This document shows positions 23,767-31,280 of a stretch of 34,667 nt of DNA, piece after piece; position 1 is the first letter of the stretch; each line of letters starts with the position of its first letter. This DNA comes from a virus. A program made the position numbers and the translations under genes. The stretch is from positions 1 through 34,667 of the IMG/VR virus record IMGVR_UViG_3300044729_004265; one strand, written 5' to 3'. The notes under the pieces were generated by a model. The model saw only the letters and a list, made by a program, of their open reading frames with translations. It was not told where the DNA came from and made no database searches.

Positions 23767-25007
23767 GCCGCCGCACCGGTCGACTCGACGATGCCCAGGC
23801 TGCGCATCACACACTGCGCCAGTTGCTGATTGCGGTACGACAGGTTTTTGATGGTGGTCGAGCCGCTGGCGTAGACGTCGAAACTGAAGTGGCCCTCACG
23901 GCTGCTTTCCTGGTCACGGGTGTAGACCATGAGCGTGGCCCGGTCCATTTCGAATTCGCTGTCGAAAGAGTGCGCCACTTTCAGTTTGTCGCGGGCTACA
24001 CAAATAGCGTCTTCGCGATTGGCTTCGGGGCTGGCTTCGATCTGGATGGCACTGCTGCGTTGGTCGGCTGGCGTGAACTTGGCCCGGCGCAGTCGAACCT
24101 TCTGGATGCCTTGGGTGGACCAGTCTTCCTTCGGCGCCAGCAGTCCGTCGTTCAATACGCTGAGTTTGAACCGACTGGGCGTGATCGCCTCGGGCTTCAA
24201 TTCGGTCTTGGCCAGATGCTTGGCAAACAGGGTGAGGACAGCGGCGTGGTTTTTGGCACCACCCTTGACCACGGTTTCCACCACGCCCGATTTGGGGTGG
24301 TAGACCAGTGCGTTTTCCAGGGCGACGCGGGTAGCGATGCGCTTGAAGTCGTGTTTGCGAAACTGAGCAATGGCTGTGATCGGCCCCTCGACGTACAGCG
24401 TGAACTGGATGCTGCCATCGGTGCCGTAGCGACTGACCTCGATGTGTGAGCCGATCCCGCCGCCGGATTTCTGATACAGCGCGGCCACGTCCCGCTTGAA
24501 CGCCTCAAGGGACTCCTGATCCAGGTGCGGCACGAGGTTGGGAAGGATCTGGCTGGGTTTCCATGACCGGCCATGGGTCTTGGCCCGAAACGCCAACCGC
24601 AGTTCGATGTCCCGAAAGACCTGTTCGTGGTGGGCAAGCATCCACAACGCTTGCTCGCGTGGATCCATACCGTGGAGATGTTCCAGTGCGCCGGCGTCAT
24701 GGGCCAGTACCAGCGCAAACTCCCGGGCACCGGTCTCCGTGCCGGTGATGTGGGCGCGTCGCAGGTCTTCGTTCCACCGGAACAGGTTTTCCTCGAGGGT
24801 GACTTTTTCAGCCGTGGTCAAGGCGACGTCTTCGAGCAGTTGGGCCTGCAGGTCTTCGACGGCGTCGATGAGTGCATGGGCCAACTTCGCTTCTGGCAAC
24901 GCCCAGTCGACTGCCAGGTGCACACCCAAGGGATGGGCTTGCACAAAGTCCTGCAGGACGGTCGACGCGATGTGGCGCAAAAAGTGGCGGGGATTGAAGA
25001 TTTTCAT
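23763..25007 (-). CDS. Unknown 414-residue protein, second gene of the repressor operon
   Basis: A large soluble protein that I cannot place in a family. It begins MKIFNPRHFLRHIASTVLQD behind a strong GGAGGAG site, 23 bases after the repressor stop. The N-terminal 170 residues are helix-rich with LHGMDPREQALWMLAHHE. The middle (about 195-290) shows beta strands such as SIQFTLYVEG and a conserved-looking KGGAKNHAAVLTLFAKH. The C-terminal third alternates charged strands and helices (EFEMDRATLMVYTRDQE). Shared transcription with the repressor and zinc-ribbon protein suggests the three form one functional unit in the lysogen. Confidence 0.7.
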   Translation of the reverse strand: MKIFNPRHFLRHIASTVLQDFVQAHPLGVHLAVDWALPEAKLAHALIDAVEDLQAQLLEDVALTTAEKVTLEENLFRWNEDLRRAHITGTETGAREFALVLAHDAGALEHLHGMDPREQALWMLAHHEQVFRDIELRLAFRAKTHGRSWKPSQILPNLVPHLDQESLEAFKRDVAALYQKSGGGIGSHIEVSRYGTDGSIQFTLYVEGPITAIAQFRKHDFKRIATRVALENALVYHPKSGVVETVVKGGAKNHAAVLTLFAKHLAKTELKPEAITPSRFKLSVLNDGLLAPKEDWSTQGIQKVRLRRAKFTPADQRSSAIQIEASPEANREDAICVARDKLKVAHSFDSEFEMDRATLMVYTRDQESSREGHFSFDVYASGSTTIKNLSYRNQQLAQCVMRSLGIVESTGAAA

Positions 25008-25030
25008 TGTTGGGCTCCTCCAGGGCTGGG

Positions 25031-25615
25031 TTACGTGTATCGCCGCACCAGACCCACCACCACTCCGAAGATCTCCAGCTTGCCGTTGGGACGTATGACG
25101 GGGTACTCCGGGTTGGCCGGGATGAGGTGGTAGCCCTCCTGATCCCGACCGAGGGTCTTGAGGGTGAACTGGTCGTCGACCACGGCCACGACTTGTTCGC
25201 CCACGTTGGCGTTCTTGCGGCGCTCCACCACGGCCAGATCGCCGTTGTGGATGCCTGCGTTGATCATGGAGTCGCCCTTGACCCGGATGAGCACGGTCTC
25301 GCCGGGATCCTGGATCAGGAATCGGTCGATCGTCATCTGCTCGACCCCGTCATCCAAGGTGGTAACAGGCATGCCGGCCGGCACGGGTTCGTTGGCCACC
25401 ACTCGTTCGAAGAACCGCTCGGTGGGCGCCCAGTCTCCGTCGGGGGTGCGCTCCAGCATACCGGCGGTCTCCAGACGCTCGAGCACCTTCTTGACAGCCG
25501 ACTTGGACGCATAGCCCAGGATTTCCATCAGCCGGGCGTAGGACGGCAGCACTCGGTGCTGGGCGTAGTAGCGCTGCAGGGTCGCCAGATGTTCGTGATC
25601 GTGGAGGGCTTTCAT
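25031..25615 (-). CDS. LexA/CI-like S24 prophage repressor
   Basis: A 194-residue self-cleaving repressor. The N-terminal 65 residues form a winged helix with LPSYARLMEILGYASKSAVKK (about 23-43). The C-terminal S24 peptidase domain has the Ala80-Gly81 cleavage site (PVPAGMPV), nucleophile Ser116 (VKGDSMINAG) and Lys153 (TLKTLG). The 37-residue Ser-Lys spacing equals that of E. coli LexA. It should hold the prophage silent until RecA-stimulated self-cleavage after DNA damage. ATG 25615 is chosen because the longer frame to 25654 runs back through the promoter. Two unknown genes follow in the same operon. Confidence 0.9.
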   Translation of the reverse strand: MKALHDHEHLATLQRYYAQHRVLPSYARLMEILGYASKSAVKKVLERLETAGMLERTPDGDWAPTERFFERVVANEPVPAGMPVTTLDDGVEQMTIDRFLIQDPGETVLIRVKGDSMINAGIHNGDLAVVERRKNANVGEQVVAVVDDQFTLKTLGRDQEGYHLIPANPEYPVIRPNGKLEIFGVVVGLVRRYT

Positions 25616-25625
25616 GATGAGCTTG

Positions 25626-25654
25626 ATTATAGAGAACGTACGTTCACTATGCAA
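25626..25654 (-). promoter_or_regulatory. Repressor promoter with internal palindromic operator
   Basis: On the minus strand TTGCAT (25654-25649) and TATAAT (25631-25626) are spaced by exactly 17 bases, a strong sigma-70 promoter. Inside the spacer is the perfect palindrome GAACGTACGTTC (25634-25645), of the form GAAC-N4-GTTC. This is the core of the LexA box of Gram-positive bacteria. The -10 element lies ten bases before the ATG, so the mRNA would have almost no leader, like lambda cI from PRM. The repressor very likely controls itself here and may also control the divergent plus-strand genes. Confidence 0.75.
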
Positions 25655-25820
25655 GCAATTGTCAAAACCCGAAACAACCCCTGAGCGGACGAAAAAAATT
25701 CTGCGTTTTTTTCGCAGCCTTCCTCATCTGTACTCAGCCTTCCCCAACTCCCTTCTGGTGTTGCCATGGGCTCTTCCTGAGAATTTGCGTATGCAGTTTT
25801 TCTTTCAGGAGCCCCTACCA

Positions 25821-26027
25821 ATGAACGATGTCAACCAGACCCCGCCCGACAAGATGCGTACCGATGAACGCCTCGACGAAGTGGCCCAGTTGCTGGCCAG
25901 AGGCCTGCAGCGCCTGCGTGCGGCACATGCCCACGGCAGTGACGAAAAGAGCGCGTTAGGACTTGGCTTTTCTGGCACCCAGCGCCTTCATACGGACACG
26001 TTCAACGAAGTCACGGAGTCCCATTGA
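25821..26027 (+). CDS. Small protein before the DUF2924-recombinase unit
   Basis: A 68-residue hydrophilic protein, MNDVNQTPPDKMRTDERLDE at the start, with a helix DEVAQLLARGLQRLRAAHAHG. The ATG follows CAGGAG. The next gene's ATG shares its A with this stop, so the two are coupled. The short size, a single helix and context suggest an accessory to the recombinase; I do not recognise a family. Upstream, 25655-25820 has no gene; it contains a CTGCG-T7-CGCAG hairpin near 25700 but no clear plus-strand promoter. Confidence 0.6.
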   Translation: MNDVNQTPPDKMRTDERLDEVAQLLARGLQRLRAAHAHGSDEKSALGLGFSGTQRLHTDTFNEVTESH

Positions 26028-26521
26028 TGAGCCCCTCGTCCCCCTACGCCACGCCACCGTCGGTGCTGGCCCAAATCACCGCGCTGCCAGACCTATCCAT
26101 GGCGGACATCAAAGCGCTCTGGCAGGAATTGTTTGAAGAGCACACACCCACCCACAACCGCCAGTTCCTGGAGCGGCGGATTGCTTACCGGTTGCAGGAA
26201 ATCGCCTTCTGCAAGGTGGACCGGCATCTGATGGACCGCAACAAGCGCCGAATCCAAGCCATCCTGGAGACTGGGCGCAACACACAGGACAACCGCGACG
26301 CGCCGCTGATGGCCGGCACCGTGCTTGTTCGCGAGCACCAAGAAAGGGAACACCGCGTGATGGTGTTACCGGATGGCCAATTCGAATACGAAGGGCGGCC
26401 GTACCGCAGCCTGTCGCGCATCGCACGTGAAATCACGGGCACCGCATGGTCAGGACCGGTCTTTTTTGGGTTCAAAATCCAAGCGAAAGCCAAAGACAAG
26501 AAGAAGGGAGCGCGCGTATGA
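26027..26521 (+). CDS. DUF2924 protein
   Basis: A 164-residue protein with a clear DUF2924 pattern: DIKALWQELFEEHTPTHNRQFLE and RRIAYRLQEIAF in the first half, then GTVLVREHQEREHRVMVLPDG and FEYEGRPYRSLSRIAREITG, ending with SGPVFFGFK (given in parts). DUF2924 genes are regularly found beside large serine recombinases in proteobacterial prophages, and may assist recombination as a directionality or accessory factor. The function is not established. Start at ATG 26027 inside TTGATGA; the end overlaps the recombinase by four bases. Confidence 0.8.
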   Translation: MSPSSPYATPPSVLAQITALPDLSMADIKALWQELFEEHTPTHNRQFLERRIAYRLQEIAFCKVDRHLMDRNKRRIQAILETGRNTQDNRDAPLMAGTVLVREHQEREHRVMVLPDGQFEYEGRPYRSLSRIAREITGTAWSGPVFFGFKIQAKAKDKKKGARV

Positions 26522-27876
26522 GCGATGCATTCAAACGCCGGCAGCGCTGCGCCGTGTATTGCCGCGTATCCAGCGACGAGCGCCTGGACCAGGCTTTCAA
26601 TTCGATCGATGCCCAAAAGGAAGCAGGTCACGCTTATGTGGCCAGCCAGCGCAGCGAGGGCTGGATTCCGGTGGCCGATGACTATGACGACGGCGGTTTC
26701 TCTGGCGGCAACATGGAGCGTCCTGGACTGCGCCGTCTGATGCTAGATATTGAGGCTGGCAAAGTCGACATCGTGGTGGTTTACAAAATCGACCGTCTAA
26801 CCCGCAGCCTGGCGGATTTCTCGAAGATGGTCGAGGTGTTCGAGCGCGCTGGTGTGTCCTTCGTGTCCGTGACCCAGCAGTTCAACACCACCACGTCCAT
26901 GGGCCGGTTGATGCTCAACGTCTTGCTGTCATTTGCACAGTTCGAACGCGAGGTCACCGGCGAGCGGATCCGAGACAAGATTGCGGCCTCCAAGCGCAAG
27001 GGCATGTGGATGGGTGGCGTGCCGCCCTTGGGCTACGACGTCGAAAATCGCCGCCTGATCCCCAACGAACGGGAAGCCAAAATCGTCCGGCACATTTTCA
27101 AGCGGTTTGTGGAGCTGGGCTCCGGGACCAAGCTGGTGAAGGAGTTGCAGCTGGACGGTCTGACATCCAAGTCGTGGACCACCCAGGACGGCAAGCAACG
27201 CGAGGGCAAGCTGATCGACAAAAGCTTGATTTACAAGGTCCTGAGCAACCGCACCTACCTGGGCGAGTTGCGGCACAAAGATGCGTGGTTCAAGGCCGAA
27301 CATCAACCCTTGATCGAGCTGAGCACATGGGAAGCCGTTCAGTCGGTCTTGCAGGTGAGCCCACGCGTGCGCGCCAACAACACCCGTGCCGCCATCCCTT
27401 TCCTGCTCAAGGGCATTGTCGAGGGTGCCGACGGTCGGGCTCTGACAGTGGCCTGGACACGCAAGGGATCCGGGCGGCTGTACCGCTATTACATGCACAC
27501 CCGCGAAAACAAGGAATATGCTGGCGCATCCGGACTGCCCCGGCTGCCGGCCATCGAACTGGAGGGCAATGTCATTGACCAAGTGCGGCAGATTCTGCGC
27601 GCTCCGGATCTCAAAACCAGGGTGGCCAAGGTCATGCATGCACTGGACCCAAGCATTGACGAAGCGCAGGTGTGCGTGGCCATGCTGCAGATCGACAAGA
27701 TCTGGGATCAACTTTTCCCGGCGGAGCAGGAACGCATCGTGCGCCTGTTGATCAAGAAGGTGATCGTCACGCCGCACACCATTGAGGTCCAATTCCGGTC
27801 GAACGGGATCGAAATCCTAGCGACCGAGATGTTGGTCAAGGAACGCAAGACCCAGGCGCAGGAGGTGGCAGCATGA
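26518..27876 (+). CDS. Large serine recombinase (first copy)
   Basis: A 452-residue resolvase/invertase-type recombinase. The catalytic domain (about 10-155) has CAVYCRVSSDE with nucleophile Ser18, and VVYKIDRLTRSLADF. The recombinase domain (about 175-290) includes PPLGYDVENRRL and SNRTYLGELRHKDAW. A long C-terminal part with an IWDQLFPAEQERIVRLLI helix and a late coiled-coil follows. It would integrate or excise the element between short att sites. ATG overlaps the DUF2924 stop (ATGA) and follows GGGAG, and the end overlaps the HTH gene by four bases. Four genes thus make one integration module next to the repressor. Confidence 0.9.
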   Translation: MSDAFKRRQRCAVYCRVSSDERLDQAFNSIDAQKEAGHAYVASQRSEGWIPVADDYDDGGFSGGNMERPGLRRLMLDIEAGKVDIVVVYKIDRLTRSLADFSKMVEVFERAGVSFVSVTQQFNTTTSMGRLMLNVLLSFAQFEREVTGERIRDKIAASKRKGMWMGGVPPLGYDVENRRLIPNEREAKIVRHIFKRFVELGSGTKLVKELQLDGLTSKSWTTQDGKQREGKLIDKSLIYKVLSNRTYLGELRHKDAWFKAEHQPLIELSTWEAVQSVLQVSPRVRANNTRAAIPFLLKGIVEGADGRALTVAWTRKGSGRLYRYYMHTRENKEYAGASGLPRLPAIELEGNVIDQVRQILRAPDLKTRVAKVMHALDPSIDEAQVCVAMLQIDKIWDQLFPAEQERIVRLLIKKVIVTPHTIEVQFRSNGIEILATEMLVKERKTQAQEVAA

Positions 27877-28304
27877 CGGGGGTCAATATCAAGCCCATCG
27901 GCGATGCCGATATTGCTACGGCCAGCAACGGCAGCTACCACGTGACCATCCCGATCAAGATCACACGGCGTGGTCGGCGCAAGGCGGTCACGCTACCGGA
28001 CGGCACCGCCTTTAAGCCACGCGCCTGGGACCGGGACCCCACGCCCATCCAACTAGCGCTGGCCAGGGGGTATCAGTGGCTGGGGTTGCTGGAATCAGGC
28101 AAGGCGAAAAATCTGTCGGAGGTTGCCGAGCGAGTCGGCATGGACCGAGCCTATGTCAGCAGGATGGTGAATCTGACCACGCTGGCGCCAGACATCGTAG
28201 CGGCCATCCTGGACGAGTCACTGCCCAACCACGTGACGCTGTTTGATCTGGCGTCGGGCACGCCGCTGCTGTGGGATGAGCAACGGAAGCTGCTGGTCTT
28301 ATGA
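27873..28304 (+). CDS. HTH protein of the recombinase module
   Basis: A 143-residue protein coupled to the recombinase by an ATGA overlap. The first half is beta-like and basic (HVTIPIKITRRGRRKAVTLP). The second half has a helix-turn-helix with KAKNLSEVAERVGMDRAYVS followed by RMVNLTTLAPDIVAAILDES, similar to the ParB/KorB recognition region. DNA binding is therefore likely. Genes of this shape commonly follow DUF2924-associated recombinases. It may direct recombination or regulate the module. The Thoeris genes converge on it only 72 bases beyond. Confidence 0.7.
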   Translation: MTGVNIKPIGDADIATASNGSYHVTIPIKITRRGRRKAVTLPDGTAFKPRAWDRDPTPIQLALARGYQWLGLLESGKAKNLSEVAERVGMDRAYVSRMVNLTTLAPDIVAAILDESLPNHVTLFDLASGTPLLWDEQRKLLVL

Positions 28305-28471
28305 TTTTCAAAGCCCAGCACAACGGGTTTTTGGAGTGCTTGATTGCCCGTATCTCACAGCTTAGTAAGCCAAAGTCTAGTACCCCGCCTGGGTTGCTGC
28401 GGCTTCGATCCACCCCTCAATCTTCTCGTGCGCGTTGTTTGTCCAGCTATGAATTGAGAAAAACTCGCTGA
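28301..28471 (+). pseudogene. Possible truncated gene at the Thoeris junction
   Basis: An ATG at 28301 overlaps the HTH stop (ATGA), the junction style of this module. It opens MIFKAQHNGFLECLIARISQ and then runs antisense into thsB until a stop at 28471. The first 25 codons lie outside thsB. This may be the remaining 5' end of a fourth module gene cut when the defence genes arrived. No family is recognised and chance is a real alternative. Confidence 0.25.
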
Positions 28472-28976
28472 GGGCGGTACAGCCGACTGGTGGTAGATTG
28501 TTTGTGTACGGCCAATCTTCCAATTCCAGCTTGCCAAAGTCGGACGTATAGGTCCACTTGTCGTCCACCGACTTGCGCTCGACCACCTGGAGCACGTCAT
28601 CTTTGCGGTAGACCCCGAGAAGGTTGAAAGGGTTATCCCCAGCTGCTGCCGTCTTCCCATCGAAATCGGCAATCGAGTGAACCCTGACACCTACAAGGCC
28701 GCGACCATCGCACAACGCCTGCAAAACTTCAAATCGCACCCACCGCCGTGAAGCCGTTTCAGCACCCACCAGGACACAGACCACGCTGGTACCCTGCATT
28801 TCCTTTCGCAAGAAACGCTTCAGTGCAGCGGGATCGTCTTTCTTTGCTTTCTCGAACGCAGAGGCATCGTAGAACCCAGCCTCTCCATGATCTTTGAAAA
28901 ACTGTGATTTACGTACTACCTGTGCGCGCTGAACATCAGGCTTGTAGTGAAAGCTAAAAAATGTTTTTCTCGCCAT
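28377..28976 (-). CDS. thsB: Thoeris ThsB, TIR-domain sensor
   Basis: A 199-residue protein of the TIR-like DUF1863 family. The start RKTFFSFHYKPDVQRAQVV, the middle TSVVCVLVGAETASRRWVRF with the likely catalytic Glu83 (RFEVLQAL), and GRGLVGVRVHSI / DNPFNLLG are the family's hallmarks. In Thoeris, ThsB senses phage infection and converts NAD into a cyclic ADP-ribose isomer that activates ThsA. It lies 36 bases downstream of thsA in the same direction. No good Shine-Dalgarno sequence is seen. Base composition is visibly more AT-rich than the phage genes, suggesting separate acquisition. Confidence 0.9.
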   Translation of the reverse strand: MARKTFFSFHYKPDVQRAQVVRKSQFFKDHGEAGFYDASAFEKAKKDDPAALKRFLRKEMQGTSVVCVLVGAETASRRWVRFEVLQALCDGRGLVGVRVHSIADFDGKTAAAGDNPFNLLGVYRKDDVLQVVERKSVDDKWTYTSDFGKLELEDWPYTNNLPPVGCTALSEFFSIHSWTNNAHEKIEGWIEAAATQAGY

Positions 28977-29012
28977 GTCAATTAGTGTGTGTGTGCGTGT
29001 GATGCCTGATAC

Positions 29013-30443
29013 TCACCTGCTGAGGCGTTGGACAATGTTAATAACGTGTTTTACCAATTCATCCGACTTGAGGTCCTTGCGCCCCAATTGCTTGATGATC
29101 GGCACGATCCAGTCTTCTATACCTGGGTAGTATCTGACAGGGTCCTTAAGCACCTCTTCCCACAACTCCCTGGCCGCGTAGCCAGTCGCGCCGATAGGAA
29201 TGGGCACCAGTTCGTGTTCGATAGCGATTTGAAATTCGCGGTGAACACCGTTAGCTGGAACCACATTGCGCGCATCGTCAAGCTTGTTGCCAAACACGAA
29301 GATCGCGACACCTGCGAGGGAAATCATTCGCTGACGATACTGTTCCCACAACTCCTTCAGATTGTCGCCGTGCTGTGGGAACGGCCTCACGATCAGTTGA
29401 TCTTCAGAAAATTTCTGCGGGTTTCCGTAGATGGCATCGAGAGCTCCGTTGATGACGGCACTACCAACCCCCCAGCCGAACCCATTAACCACCCGGCTGT
29501 TGAGATTCACGCATCCCTTCGACAGGTTGTGTACGAGGTCGAGGGCTGTCTGACGATCCCAGTCACCGTACTCTTCGGCACTCCCCGAGAAGAATACCGT
29601 CCTTTTCCTGAACCTGCTCTCAATGAGCTTCATGATGCGGGGGATATCACCGTAGTCTGCGACTAGCAGCGTCTGAATTCCGAAGCGTTTCAAATCATTA
29701 ACTCTAAGCTCCTGGCGACGCTCCTCGAGAGCTTGGTCCTCCGGATTTTCAGCGACGACAGCTTTCATGATGCAGTAGTGCGTACGCTTAGCCTTGCCGT
29801 AGATGTGCAGGCGACTTAGGACATAGTCTAGGTTGGGATCACTGAAGCTAAAGCCGATAAACAGGAAGGTCTTCGAAACGAGGTCTCCTAGCAATGCGGT
29901 GACAAACGGTGCCCGCTCAACGTGGTAACGCTCGTATTGCTCCTTGTACAGCACTGCTGAGGTCGAATCCGATACGTCCCCGTGCATCTTGTAGACCACC
30001 GCATCTCGTTTGGGCTTGGTGCTTGTGAGCTGCTGAATATTGTGCTTCACGTCAGCAACGCGAAACGCTTTGCGCAATGCGTCCTCGATGAGCGTGTCGT
30101 AGTTGGTCGTCCAGTAAGTGCCTACAGGGAGACGTGCAATGACCTCGTGAACTTCCGATGGCTCTGCATGCTCGCTGAACTCTTGGAGGATTTTCTTGGC
30201 AAGTCCGTCCGAATTGCCGCCTCGCTGGTTGACGTGATACTGAGCCACTGCGATTAGGTCGTGTTCTAGCTTAATATCCAAACCCAGTTCTTGCGCAATG
30301 TCGGCCAAAAGCTCGCGCCAATCCACATAGCCAACGGCTTTGGACATGCCTGCACCTGCAAAAATAGCAGCAGTGTCGCCCTGTAACTCGAGCACGTACG
30401 CTTTAATAAAGGCATCGATTTCGCGGTCAGGTGTAATAAGCAT
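29013..30443 (-). CDS. thsA: Thoeris ThsA, SIR2-SLOG NADase effector
   Basis: A 476-residue protein, the same length as the studied Bacillus cereus ThsA. Residues 1-280 are a SIR2 domain with FAGAGMS (28-34), TTNYD with catalytic Asn114, and VYKMHGD with catalytic His154. Residues 281-476 are a SLOG/STALD sensor with RTVFFSGSAEEYGDW, a GFGWGVGSAVI loop, IFVFGNK (Lys387) and EFQIAIEHE (Glu403), near the known ligand-binding positions. When the ThsB product binds SLOG, SIR2 destroys NAD and the infected cell stops supporting phage. It is the first gene of the two-gene system. Its ATG has only a weak ribosome site. Confidence 0.92.
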   Translation of the reverse strand: MLITPDREIDAFIKAYVLELQGDTAAIFAGAGMSKAVGYVDWRELLADIAQELGLDIKLEHDLIAVAQYHVNQRGGNSDGLAKKILQEFSEHAEPSEVHEVIARLPVGTYWTTNYDTLIEDALRKAFRVADVKHNIQQLTSTKPKRDAVVYKMHGDVSDSTSAVLYKEQYERYHVERAPFVTALLGDLVSKTFLFIGFSFSDPNLDYVLSRLHIYGKAKRTHYCIMKAVVAENPEDQALEERRQELRVNDLKRFGIQTLLVADYGDIPRIMKLIESRFRKRTVFFSGSAEEYGDWDRQTALDLVHNLSKGCVNLNSRVVNGFGWGVGSAVINGALDAIYGNPQKFSEDQLIVRPFPQHGDNLKELWEQYRQRMISLAGVAIFVFGNKLDDARNVVPANGVHREFQIAIEHELVPIPIGATGYAARELWEEVLKDPVRYYPGIEDWIVPIIKQLGRKDLKSDELVKHVINIVQRLSR

Positions 30444-30539
30444 AAGCGAGGGGCTCGGGAATGGGGTTTAGCCGCATTTTGAAGCAAAAAGTTAGTCAAA
30501 ATCTATTTGTTACGCCGGTTGTGATTCCCGTTTCCCCAA

Positions 30540-30567
30540 TGTTGAAACAAAACCACTCGTTTCAACA
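30540..30567. repeat. Perfect 9 bp inverted repeat
   Basis: TGTTGAAAC (30540-30548) and GTTTCAACA (30559-30567) are separated by 10 bases. The T-poor surroundings exclude a terminator. It could be an operator for thsA, 100 bases away, or half of a recombinase site. No function can be chosen from sequence. Confidence 0.35.
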
Positions 30568-30777
30568 ACTCGTAAGTCGTTGATTTTGTTGGCCTCGCAG
30601 ATCGTGCCTTTTGGCCTATTGTGGACTTCGGCACCACCCTGAACTAAGGACACGCCGAGAATAGGTGGCAAATCTGAGGAGATAGGGGGCAAGGACGTCC
30701 AGAGCCGGCCTGATGTGCAGTCCGCAAGAACACTCACGAACCCGCAACAACCACTGGCAATACCCGCCAATGGTCGT

Positions 30778-30809
30778 AAAAAAACCCCAACTCAGAAGAG
30801 CTGGGGTTT
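30778..30809 (-). terminator. Intrinsic terminator after the HigBA-type operon
   Basis: AAACCCCAACTC (30782-30793) and GAGCTGGGGTTT (30798-30809) pair over 12 positions with one mismatch and an AGAA loop. On the minus strand seven T follow. It lies 114 bases after the antitoxin stop and would end the toxin-antitoxin transcript. The hairpin may also partly stop transcription on the other strand. Confidence 0.75.
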
Positions 30810-30815
30810 ATGAAT

Positions 30816-30862
30816 TGGTGGCAACCAGGAATATGAGGAAAGCTGCTAACTCATTGCCACCA
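30816..30862. repeat. 9 bp inverted repeat beside the terminator
   Basis: TGGTGGCAA (30816-30824) and TTGCCACCA (30854-30862) flank 29 bases. Read on the minus strand the right arm ends GCCACCA, followed closely by a terminator, which resembles the 3' end of a tRNA gene. The enclosed length is too short for a tRNA. It may be a scar of integration at a tRNA, or simply a stable 3' hairpin. Confidence 0.3.
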
Positions 30863-30923
30863 TTGAAGATTTCTGGATACAGCTAATGCCCGGTTGGGGT
30901 TGCAGCGTGCTCTACAAGACCCG

Positions 30924-31280
30924 TTAAGCGGCCGCACGTGCTCGGCGCGGGCTGGCAATGGATTTCTTGCGCGCCACCGGCTCAGTCCCAAGATGCTCGA
31001 TCACGACAGGCGGACGGTTGGGGAACTGCGCCACCAGGTTGAGCTCGCCCCCCATGCTCTCTACATAGTGACGCAGCGTCGACAGCAGCATGTCACTTCG
31101 CTTTTCCAACCTGGAAATGGTGTCCTGTCCGACACCCAACGTTGCTGCCAGTTGCTCCTGCGTTTGCTGCGCAGCTTGGCGCAAGTCCTTCAGGGTGGCC
31201 AACTCCATGGTGCGAGCTTCAATACGCTCACGCCGCGCCTTGGGCAAGGCAGCCATCACTTCATCGAGTTTTCTTGCCAT
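30924..31280 (-). CDS. XRE-family antitoxin (HigA-like)
   Basis: A 118-residue helix-turn-helix antitoxin. The HTH is TLKDLRQAAQQTQEQLAATL then GVGQDTISRLEKRSDMLLST (residues 28-67). The pattern LRHYVESMGGELNLVAQFP is typical of HigA-like proteins. The C-terminus is basic (RKKSIASPRRARAAA). It would bind the toxin and repress the operon at the palindrome in the promoter. ATG at 31280 follows GGAG and overlaps the toxin gene by 20 bases. Toxin-first order is normal for HigBA systems. Confidence 0.85.
   Translation of the reverse strand: MARKLDEVMAALPKARRERIEARTMELATLKDLRQAAQQTQEQLAATLGVGQDTISRLEKRSDMLLSTLRHYVESMGGELNLVAQFPNRPPVVIEHLGTEPVARKKSIASPRRARAAA

Larger units (their letters stand above)
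30444..30923. other. Gene-free stretch between Thoeris and the HigBA-type pair
   Basis: About 480 bases. Contents are a TTGACT element on the minus strand near 30500 that could serve thsA, though no good -10 follows; a perfect 9 bp inverted repeat (30540-30567); an intrinsic terminator (30778-30809); and another 9 bp inverted repeat (30816-30862). One 86-codon open frame on the minus strand (30510-30770) has no ribosome site or recognisable features. This looks like a junction between two acquired segments. Confidence 0.45.

Noticed and set aside
29013-30443. SIR2 protein as a DSR-type or Argonaute-associated defence effector
   Set aside because: Length, C-terminal SLOG features and the neighbouring DUF1863 TIR gene fit Thoeris; no Argonaute or long C-terminal helical region is present.
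30510-30770. An 86-codon minus-strand frame in the gap after Thoeris
   Set aside because: No ribosome site, low-complexity-free but unrecognisable product, and no coupling to neighbours.
30778-30862. Possible integron attC site
   Set aside because: Inverted repeats are present but the paired core sites expected of attC are not, and there is no integron integrase.
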